Source: UBA7312 sp002715345 (GTDB lineage: Bacteria; Bacteroidota; Bacteroidia; Flavobacteriales; UBA7312). Taken from it: a stretch of 19,914 nt of DNA. The position numbers and the translations under genes were made by a program. Numbering within the stretch: position 1 is the stretch's first letter; the number at the start of each line of letters is the position of its first letter. Shown in pieces: positions 14,104-19,914 of the stretch. A model generated the notes under the pieces. That model saw only the letters and a program-made list of their open reading frames with translations, was not told the DNA's origin and searched no databases. The stretch lies in NCBI GenBank assembly GCA_964009845.1, contig CAXGIQ010000012.1, forward strand, positions 1-19,914, read 5' to 3'.

Positions 14104-15075
14104 ATGAAAAAATATTTTTACATACTTATTATTGCTTTTCTTGTAGCATGTTTTAGTGAAAATCCTAAACAACAAAAACAAGCAGAGAAACCAAAAGTAG
14201 AAGTCCCTACTTTTAATTCCGACAGCGCTTATCATTACATTCAAACTCAAGTAGATTTTGGCCCACGCTACATCAGTAGTAAGGGATGGGAAGCATGTGG
14301 AGATTACCTTTTTAATAAGCTTAAAAAGCATACTCCTTATGTGCAAGAACAAAACACATCCTTTACTACTTATGATGGAAAAAATCATCAGCTAAGAAAC
14401 ATTATTGCTGAGTTTAGCCCAGAAAAGAATAATCGAATTTTACTGTGTGCACATTGGGATACACGCCATGTAGCAGACCACGATACCGTAAATACCGATA
14501 AGCCTATTTTGGGAGCAAATGATGGCGGTAGTGGAGTAGGAGTTCTTTTAGAAGTAGCGCGTCAGTTAGCTTTACAAAACAGCAATATTGGTGTAGATAT
14601 AATACTTTTTGATGCCGAAGATTATGGACAACCAGAAAGTTCACTAAGTGCTCCTCAACAACACACTTGGTGTATTGGATCACAGTATTGGGGCAATAAT
14701 CCACACAAGCAAAACTATTATGCTAGATACGGAATTTTACTAGATATGGTTGGAGGTCCAAACGCAGTATTTAAACATGATGCTGTATCCAAACATTTTG
14801 CTCCAAACATCCTGAAAAAGGTTTGGGGAATTGCCAACAATTTGGGTTACAGACAATTTTTTCAATATCAACTAACACCACAAATTATTGACGATCATTA
14901 CTACATCAATAATCTAGCTCATATTCCAACCATCGATATCATAGAACATGATAATCAAACTTTAAGCGGATTTAATAAACATTGGCACACCCATGGAGAC
15001 AACATGGATAATATTAGTAAAGAAACGCTTCAAGCTGTAGGACAGACTATTTTAGAAGTTGTATATAATGAATAG
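14104..15075 (+). CDS. M28-family / glutaminyl-peptide cyclotransferase-like lipoprotein
   Basis: A 323-residue protein. Residues 1-16 are a lipoprotein signal peptide with lipobox LVAC (Cys16), so it is anchored to a membrane facing the periplasm or outside. The rest is a zinc-dependent M28-type alpha/beta fold: FGPRYISSKGW, LLCAHWDTR (His117), GANDGGSGVGVLLE (Asp140), ILFDAEDYG (Glu172/Asp173), and WHTHGDN (His295). The order Asp140, Glu172, His295 matches the single-zinc site of glutaminyl cyclases, and WHT-x-x-D at the end resembles that of animal-type cyclases. It may form N-terminal pyroglutamate on exported proteins, many of which start with Gln after signal cleavage in this phylum; an aminopeptidase remains possible. 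It begins 4 bp after cysS and is probably cotranscribed. Confidence 0.85.
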   Translation: MKKYFYILIIAFLVACFSENPKQQKQAEKPKVEVPTFNSDSAYHYIQTQVDFGPRYISSKGWEACGDYLFNKLKKHTPYVQEQNTSFTTYDGKNHQLRNIIAEFSPEKNNRILLCAHWDTRHVADHDTVNTDKPILGANDGGSGVGVLLEVARQLALQNSNIGVDIILFDAEDYGQPESSLSAPQQHTWCIGSQYWGNNPHKQNYYARYGILLDMVGGPNAVFKHDAVSKHFAPNILKKVWGIANNLGYRQFFQYQLTPQIIDDHYYINNLAHIPTIDIIEHDNQTLSGFNKHWHTHGDNMDNISKETLQAVGQTILEVVYNE

Positions 15076-15112
15076 TAATTCAATTAGAACATGAATAAGT
15101 TTAAAAATATTT

Positions 15113-15142
15113 TGTATAACTTTGTTGTTAATAAATTATACA
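15113..15142. repeat. Inverted repeat over the desaturase promoter
   Basis: TGTATAA at 15113-15119 and its exact reverse complement TTATACA at 15136-15142, separated by 16 nt. The left arm overlaps the candidate -7 element, and the right arm ends 10 bp before the ATG. This is a position where a repressor could act, but the sequence is very AT-rich and chance is possible. Confidence 0.35.
15117..15124 (+). promoter_or_regulatory. Candidate -7 element for the desaturase gene
   Basis: TAACTTTG matches TAnnTTTG exactly, 28 bp before the ATG at 15153, in the 77-bp gap after the M28-like gene. No clear TTG is seen at the -33 distance. Confidence 0.4.
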
Positions 15143-15152
15143 TATTAGAATT

Positions 15153-15893
15153 ATGGAGATTTTAATTTTTTTTATTGCACACTGGTATTTATCCCTGTTT
15201 GCTCAGTCTTTTTTTCACCATAGATATTCAGCACACCAAATGTTTACGATGAATAAATTCACTGAAAAAATATTTTTTGTTTTTTCTTTTATTGTTCAAG
15301 GTTCTTCATATATGAGTCCAAAAGTATATGGGGCAATGCATAGAATGCATCATGCACATGCAGATACAGAAAAAGATCCGCACTCACCTAAATACTCCAA
15401 TAATGTCATTAAACTAATGGTAAAAACATACCATCAGTTTAGAGGTGTACAAAACAAAACAATCGAATTAAAAGACGCATTTTATAAAAATCTTCCTGAT
15501 TGGAAATGGTTTGACAATATGGCAGGCTCATTCATAGTTAAACTATTGTGGGCCTTTGCATATATACTTTTCTACGTTAAATTCGCTACTGCATGGTGGA
15601 TGTTCTTACTAATCCCAGTTCATATTTTGATGGGGCCAGTACACGGCACTATTGTTAACTGGTTTGCGCACAAAATTGGGTATACCAATCATGATTTAGA
15701 TAACACTTCTAAAAACTTAATGCCATTTGACCCTTTCATGCTAGGAGAAGGTTATCACAATAATCATCACGCTCATGGAGGAAGAGCTAATTTTGCTGAG
15801 AAATGGTATGAAATTGACCCTATCTATCCAATTATTCGATTGTTTGATTGGATTGGTATTATTAAGCTGAAACAAGTAGCGCTGAAGAGTTAA
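15153..15893 (+). CDS. Membrane fatty-acyl desaturase (acyl-CoA delta-9 type)
   Basis: A 246-residue integral membrane di-iron desaturase that would put a double bond into acyl chains and so adjust membrane fluidity. The three histidine boxes are present: HHRYSAH (22-28), HRMHH (63-67) with another His at 69, and HNNHH (202-206); the extra NWFAHKIG His173 seen in delta-9 desaturases is also there. Hydrophobic segments lie at about 1-20, 38-55, 128-145 and 148-165. It is short compared with the roughly 300-residue cytochrome-b5-free bacterial relatives, but no motif is missing. Substrate (acyl-CoA or phospholipid acyl chain) and exact double-bond position are inferred. The next gene, 45 bp downstream, may be cotranscribed. 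Confidence 0.9.
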   Translation: MEILIFFIAHWYLSLFAQSFFHHRYSAHQMFTMNKFTEKIFFVFSFIVQGSSYMSPKVYGAMHRMHHAHADTEKDPHSPKYSNNVIKLMVKTYHQFRGVQNKTIELKDAFYKNLPDWKWFDNMAGSFIVKLLWAFAYILFYVKFATAWWMFLLIPVHILMGPVHGTIVNWFAHKIGYTNHDLDNTSKNLMPFDPFMLGEGYHNNHHAHGGRANFAEKWYEIDPIYPIIRLFDWIGIIKLKQVALKS

Positions 15894-15938
15894 TTTTATC
15901 ATTTTTTTCCGAAATTGCACTCTAATTACTGATTTAGC

Positions 15939-17105
15939 ATGTTATATATGCGATGCTTTTTATTTTCTGTTGGATTTTACTTTTTTATTGGCAATGTGTT
16001 GGCTCAACAACAAATTTCTAAAACAATGATTTTTGATGATGATCAGAGAGAATATATTGTATACATCCCACAGGGTTGTAATGGAAATGAAGCTTGCCCT
16101 TTGTTATTTAACTTTCATGGTGGCAGTGGTTATGCAAATGATTTTATTCAAACAAATGACATGAGACCAATTGCAGATACCGCAAATTTTATTGCAGTGT
16201 ATCCGCAAGGGGCTATAGATCCTGAAGGTGGTACTACTTCATGGATACATAAAGCACCAACAGATCATGATGATATATTTTTTATTGAAGCAATTATTGA
16301 TACGCTTAGCACTCAATATTTAATAGATAGTGATAGAGTATATGCCTGTGGCTATTCAGAAGGTGCAATTCTTTCTTATGAGTTAGGATGTCGATTAAAT
16401 AGTAAAATTGCTGCTTTTGCTGCAGTTTCAGGAAGTATGTTGGATGACTATTATAGAAATGATATTTATGACTGGGGCACGTGCGAACCAATCCATCCAA
16501 CTGCTATGATGCTTATTCCTGGTACTATTGACGAAAATCCACATTCTACCTATGAAGGTCTGTCTTATGGTGATATACCTCTTTACATGTCTGTTGAAGA
16601 AATAACCACCTTTTGGTCAAACTACAATAACACTGACTTAGAACCTATTACAACTATTGTTGAAAATATCTCTCCTAATGATGGAAGTACAGTAGAAAGA
16701 AAAAGATGGTCAAATGGAGATAATTGCACCTCTATTCAAGAACTAAAGGTTATTGGAGGCGATCATGATTGGCCGGGTTCTTTTGGAAATATGGATATCG
16801 ATGCTACTACAGAGATTTGGAATTTTGTTTCCAAATACAACTCAAATGGGTTGATTGATTGCCACAATACTGATGTAAAAGAAACCGACGCTAACCTTCG
16901 TGTATTTCCGAATCCTGTAACAAACTTTTTAACTATTAAATCTGAAATCTCAAACCATCAAACATATAGTATATACTCTATATTAGGCAAAAAGCTTTTA
17001 GCCGGAACAATTTCAGAAGACGAAACTATAAACACCTCTACACTACCAAGTGATATTTATATTCTAAAAATTGGAACGAAAAACATTAAATTTTTAAAGC
17101 TCTAG
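15939..17105 (+). CDS. T9SS-exported esterase of the PHB depolymerase (LpqC) family
   Basis: A 388-residue secreted alpha/beta-hydrolase. A signal peptide covers about residues 1-22 (ending VLAQ). The hydrolase domain (about 30-305) has the oxyanion strand FHGGSG (59-64), nucleophile elbow GYSEG with Ser140, a likely acid Asp198 in PGTIDEN, and His276 in GGDHDWPG, in correct order. Residues about 320-388 form a T9SS type A sorting domain: VFPNPVTNFL, YSIYSILGKKLL, STLPSDIYILKI, and a basic end. So it is probably carried across the outer membrane and attached to the surface or released. Substrates could be polyesters or feruloyl-type esters on polysaccharides; the sequence does not settle it. 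ATG at 15939 or 15948 could be the start. No terminator hairpin is seen in the 30 bp after it. Confidence 0.88.
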   Translation: MLYMRCFLFSVGFYFFIGNVLAQQQISKTMIFDDDQREYIVYIPQGCNGNEACPLLFNFHGGSGYANDFIQTNDMRPIADTANFIAVYPQGAIDPEGGTTSWIHKAPTDHDDIFFIEAIIDTLSTQYLIDSDRVYACGYSEGAILSYELGCRLNSKIAAFAAVSGSMLDDYYRNDIYDWGTCEPIHPTAMMLIPGTIDENPHSTYEGLSYGDIPLYMSVEEITTFWSNYNNTDLEPITTIVENISPNDGSTVERKRWSNGDNCTSIQELKVIGGDHDWPGSFGNMDIDATTEIWNFVSKYNSNGLIDCHNTDVKETDANLRVFPNPVTNFLTIKSEISNHQTYSIYSILGKKLLAGTISEDETINTSTLPSDIYILKIGTKNIKFLKL

Positions 17106-17135
17106 ATACAAAATGTCAGAAAAAATGAATGAGGA

Positions 17136-17432
17136 TTAATCATCACAACCCTCTGGCGAAAGAATCAGTGTATATACTTCAAAACAATCTTCTTTTTTGG
17201 CAGCAGTAATTATAACTTGCAACGGTAAGCCTATTTGCGGCACCAGAGCAGCATAATAATCTTCCATCCCCCACACATCTTCTCCAACAAACTTAACTTT
17301 AGTCATGGTTTGGCCTTCAAAATAGTGTTGTCCGTCTTGCATAGTCCACCACCCTTCTAAAGTGTCTAATTGTGTTTGTCCTTTTGCTGCAAAACAAAAG
17401 GATATAAACGCTATGAAAAAGCCTAATCGCAT
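17136..17432 (-). CDS. Small secreted protein of unknown function
   Basis: A 98-residue protein I do not recognise. Residues 1-19 are a plausible signal peptide (MRLGFFIAFISFCFAAKGQ), so the mature protein is about 79 residues. The start of the mature part (LDTLEGWWTMQDGQHYFEGQTMTKVKF) recalls small beta-rich lipocalin- or META-like strands with a GxW motif, but no family can be named. Two cysteines near the end, Cys83 and Cys96, could form a disulphide. It is not a T9SS cargo: there is no sorting domain. It is divergent from polA with 50 bp between starts, and convergent with the esterase gene. The coding signal is good: intact signal peptide, clean start, and no competing frame. Confidence 0.65.
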   Translation of the reverse strand: MRLGFFIAFISFCFAAKGQTQLDTLEGWWTMQDGQHYFEGQTMTKVKFVGEDVWGMEDYYAALVPQIGLPLQVIITAAKKEDCFEVYTLILSPEGCDD

Positions 17433-17450
17433 GCCTCAAAAATAGCCATA

Positions 17451-17464
17451 TATCTTGTATCTTG
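17451..17464 (+). repeat. Tandem TATCTTG in the polA promoter region
   Basis: TATCTTG occurs twice head to tail (17451-17457 and 17458-17464), 19 bp before the polA ATG. Each copy resembles a shortened -7 element, so the pair may give staggered start sites. A weak call. Confidence 0.25.
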
Positions 17465-17482
17465 CACAGAAATCATCATTTC

Positions 17483-19914
17483 ATGTCGAACATCAAGAAA
17501 CTCTTTTTAATAGATGCTTTTGCGATTATTTATCGCGCTTATTTTGCGTTTAGTAAAAATCCACGCATCAATTCTAAAGGGTTTGAGACTTCGGCTGTAT
17601 TGGGATTTGTCAATACACTTGTAGAAGTGCTAAAGAAAGAAAATCCAACACATATTGCAGTAGTTTTCGATACTCCTGCTGCTACCGTTCGACACATAGA
17701 ATATACCGAATACAAAGCTAACCGAGAAGCGATGCCAGAAGGAATTTCGGTGGCACTTCCGTATATCGACCAAGTGCTTGATGCCTTCAATATCCCTAAA
17801 CTTTTTGTGGATGGATATGAAGCCGATGATGTGATTGGTACACTCGCTAAAAAAGCGGAAAAAGCAGGGTTTACCACATATATGATGACACCTGATAAAG
17901 ATTTTGCTCAATTGGTTTCAGAAAACATTTTGTTATATCGTCCTGGTAATAAGTGGAAGCCAACAGAAGTGTGGGGGGTAAAAGAGGTGCTGGATAAATT
18001 TGAGATTACACAAGTAGAGCAGGTCATTGACTTTCTAGGCATGATGGGAGACGCGGTTGATAATATTCCAGGACTTCCAGGAGTAGGCGAAAAGACTGCC
18101 AAAAAATTCCTTGCAGAGTATGGAAGTATGGAAAATCTTTTAGCCAATACTAATCAACTAAAAGGAAAGCTAAAAGAAAAAATAGAAGCTAATAAAGCAC
18201 AAGGAATCTTATCTAAAAAACTAGCTACTATACTTTTAGACGCACCAATAGAATTAGATGAAGAAGAGCTACTGGTGCAAAAATTTGATGCAGAAAAAGT
18301 GCAAAATCTTTTTGAAGAACTTGAGTTCAGAACCTTAGGGAAAAGGCTGTTAAATGTAGAATCGGAAAGTACTACTAATAAAACAACACAAACGGTTTCG
18401 AAGACAATAAATACTTCTTATCAAATGGATTTGTTTGCCGTGGTAGAAGAAGAAATTCCTGTTGCCTCTTACCAAAATATCAGCGATCAGCAAGTAAAAT
18501 ATCAACTTGTCTCAACAGCCGAACAACGCTCTAAGCTTTTAACCGATTTAATGCAACAAACCTCTGTTTGTTTCGACACAGAAACCACAGGGCTAAACCC
18601 ACTAACAGCAAATCTTGTAGGACTCGCTTTTTGCTTCTTGAAAAACCAAGCGTTTTATGTGCACATACCCGAGGGGGAAGAACAAAATATTGCAAATGAA
18701 TTCAAAGTATTTTTTGAAAAAGAAGGCATCGAAAAAATTGCCCAAAATCTGAAGTACGACTACAAAATACTGGCGAAATACGGTGTACTTGTTGCATACC
18801 CTTATTTTGACACTATGTTGGCTCATTACCTTTTAGAGCCCGAACATAGTCATAGCATGGATGTGTTGGCACAAAACTATTTGAATTATTCTCCAATCAG
18901 TATAGAAACGCTTATTGGGAAAAAAGGAAAAAATCAACTCAGTATGCGCCAAGCACAATTAGAAAAGGTGTGTGAATACGCGTGTGAAGATACCGACATC
19001 ACTTGGCAGCTAAAACAGTTATTTGCTCAAAAGTTAAAAGGAACACATCTAGAAAAGTTGTTCAACAATATTGAACTACCGCTTATCCCTGTGTTATCCG
19101 CTATGGAATTAGAAGGTATTCGTATTGATATTGATGCACTAAACGATTTTTCTAAAGAATTGGAAAGTCGCATTTTGGAGCTGAATGAAGGCGTGCAAAA
19201 CATAACAGGAAAAACATTCAACTTAGCTTCTCCTAAACAGTTAGGACAAGTTCTTTTTGAGCATCTAAAACTGGTTGACAAACCAAAAAAGACTAAAACA
19301 GGACAGTATTCCACTTCTGAAGAAACCTTGTTAAAGCTGAAAGGGAAGCACGAAATCATTGATGATATTTTGGAGTATAGGCAACTACAAAAATTAAAGT
19401 CGACCTATGTGGATGCCTTACCTGAGTTAGCTTCTGAAAAAGAAGAGAGAATACATACTACCTATCAACAAGCTGTAGCTACAACAGGGCGTTTAAGCTC
19501 TATCAATCCAAACCTGCAAAATATTCCTATTCGTAGTGACAAAGGAAGAGAGGTACGCAAGGCCTTCGTTCCTAGAAACGAGAACTTCACCTTGCTTGCT
19601 GCTGACTATTCTCAGATTGAATTGCGTTTAATGGCTCATTTATCACAAGATGAAGGCATGCTGTCTGCGTTTCAAAACAAAGAAGATATTCATGCTTCTA
19701 CTGCCGCAAAAGTATATCAAATTTCGCTAGACGAGGTGAGCAGAAAGCAACGATCGCATGCCAAAATGGTAAACTTTGGTATTATCTATGGTATTTCTGC
19801 CTTCGGACTAGCACAGCGCTTAGGCATCAAAAGAACGGAAGCAAAAGAGATTATAGAGAACTATTTTGCACAATATCCAAAGGTTAAAGCATACATGGAT
19901 TTGAGTATTGAAAG
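17483..19914 (+). CDS. polA: DNA polymerase I (3' end outside window)
   Basis: From ATG 17483 the frame stays open to the window edge: 810 codons of an expected 920-940. The enzyme removes RNA primers and fills gaps in replication and repair. Residues 1-290 are the 5'-nuclease domain (LFLIDAFAIIYRAYFAF, YEADDVIGTLA, FLGMMGDAVDNIPGLPGVGEKTA). The 3'-5' exonuclease domain follows, with the DxE pair Asp365/Glu367 in CFDTETTGLNP, later YDYKILAKYG, and CEDTDITW, so proofreading is probably active. The polymerase domain begins at about 520; motif A is DYSQIELR with Asp708, and the O-helix is RSHAKMVNFGIIYG with Phe765, which favours dNTPs over ddNTPs. The window ends before motif C (HDE). Nothing unusual is seen in it. 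Confidence 0.97.
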   Translation, partial: MSNIKKLFLIDAFAIIYRAYFAFSKNPRINSKGFETSAVLGFVNTLVEVLKKENPTHIAVVFDTPAATVRHIEYTEYKANREAMPEGISVALPYIDQVLDAFNIPKLFVDGYEADDVIGTLAKKAEKAGFTTYMMTPDKDFAQLVSENILLYRPGNKWKPTEVWGVKEVLDKFEITQVEQVIDFLGMMGDAVDNIPGLPGVGEKTAKKFLAEYGSMENLLANTNQLKGKLKEKIEANKAQGILSKKLATILLDAPIELDEEELLVQKFDAEKVQNLFEELEFRTLGKRLLNVESESTTNKTTQTVSKTINTSYQMDLFAVVEEEIPVASYQNISDQQVKYQLVSTAEQRSKLLTDLMQQTSVCFDTETTGLNPLTANLVGLAFCFLKNQAFYVHIPEGEEQNIANEFKVFFEKEGIEKIAQNLKYDYKILAKYGVLVAYPYFDTMLAHYLLEPEHSHSMDVLAQNYLNYSPISIETLIGKKGKNQLSMRQAQLEKVCEYACEDTDITWQLKQLFAQKLKGTHLEKLFNNIELPLIPVLSAMELEGIRIDIDALNDFSKELESRILELNEGVQNITGKTFNLASPKQLGQVLFEHLKLVDKPKKTKTGQYSTSEETLLKLKGKHEIIDDILEYRQLQKLKSTYVDALPELASEKEERIHTTYQQAVATTGRLSSINPNLQNIPIRSDKGREVRKAFVPRNENFTLLAADYSQIELRLMAHLSQDEGMLSAFQNKEDIHASTAAKVYQISLDEVSRKQRSHAKMVNFGIIYGISAFGLAQRLGIKRTEAKEIIENYFAQYPKVKAYMDLSIE

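Noticed and set aside
15091..15165. 24-codon ORF starting at ATG 15091
   Set aside because: It runs through the desaturase promoter and into its coding region in another frame, and has no coding character.
1..19914. tRNA or rRNA genes, CRISPR array, insertion sequence, prophage
   Set aside because: Gaps between genes are short and contain no cloverleaf, spaced repeats, transposase or integrase signal that I could find by eye.

Overview
The window is about 20 kb of AT-rich, gene-dense chromosome from a member of the Bacteroidota, most likely a flavobacterium-like lineage (Flavobacteriales in the broad sense). The reasons are C-terminal type IX secretion (T9SS) sorting domains, AT-rich promoter elements of the Bacteroidota form TAnnTTTG, almost no Shine-Dalgarno sequences, a short-chain-type threonine dehydrogenase, and gene families such as the bacilliredoxin and the HxH-less amidohydrolase. 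The rank is inferred from gene content; no rRNA gene is present to confirm it. No phage, insertion sequence, CRISPR array, tRNA or rRNA gene was seen.

Left part (1-6377): the 3' part of an amidohydrolase-like gene; a secreted protein joining four MORN-like repeats to a retropepsin-like protease domain; a decayed gene that looks like a second retropepsin; trpS on the minus strand; then a plus-strand cluster plsC-gatC-SRPBCC protein. A bidirectional terminator separates this cluster from the minus-strand pair tadA-bacilliredoxin. A second decayed gene follows, the remains of a secreted cupredoxin with a T9SS tail, ending in a UUCG-tetraloop terminator.

Middle (6378-14099 and beyond): aspS on the plus strand; a minus-strand transcription unit trhO-hmgA-hpd, which combines tRNA uridine hydroxylation with the two oxygen-dependent central steps of tyrosine breakdown; and, diverging from it, a plus-strand unit of threonine dehydrogenase, cysS and an M28 / glutaminyl-cyclase-like lipoprotein. 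The 111-bp gap between the two divergent units carries a -7-like element facing each way and a 15-bp perfect palindrome, a plausible shared operator for two amino-acid-degradation units.

Right part (15153-19914): a membrane fatty-acyl desaturase, a T9SS-exported PHB-depolymerase-like esterase, a small secreted protein of unknown function on the minus strand, and the first 810 codons of polA, which retains the acidic residues expected for proofreading.

Six genes concern tRNA charging or modification (trpS, gatC, tadA, aspS, trhO, cysS); the rest are mostly housekeeping or catabolic. I see no clear undescribed multi-gene system. The items most worth following up are the HxH-less amidohydrolase, the MORN-retropepsin fusion with its decayed neighbour, the UAG-interrupted cupredoxin/T9SS remnant, and the palindrome between the two catabolic units.
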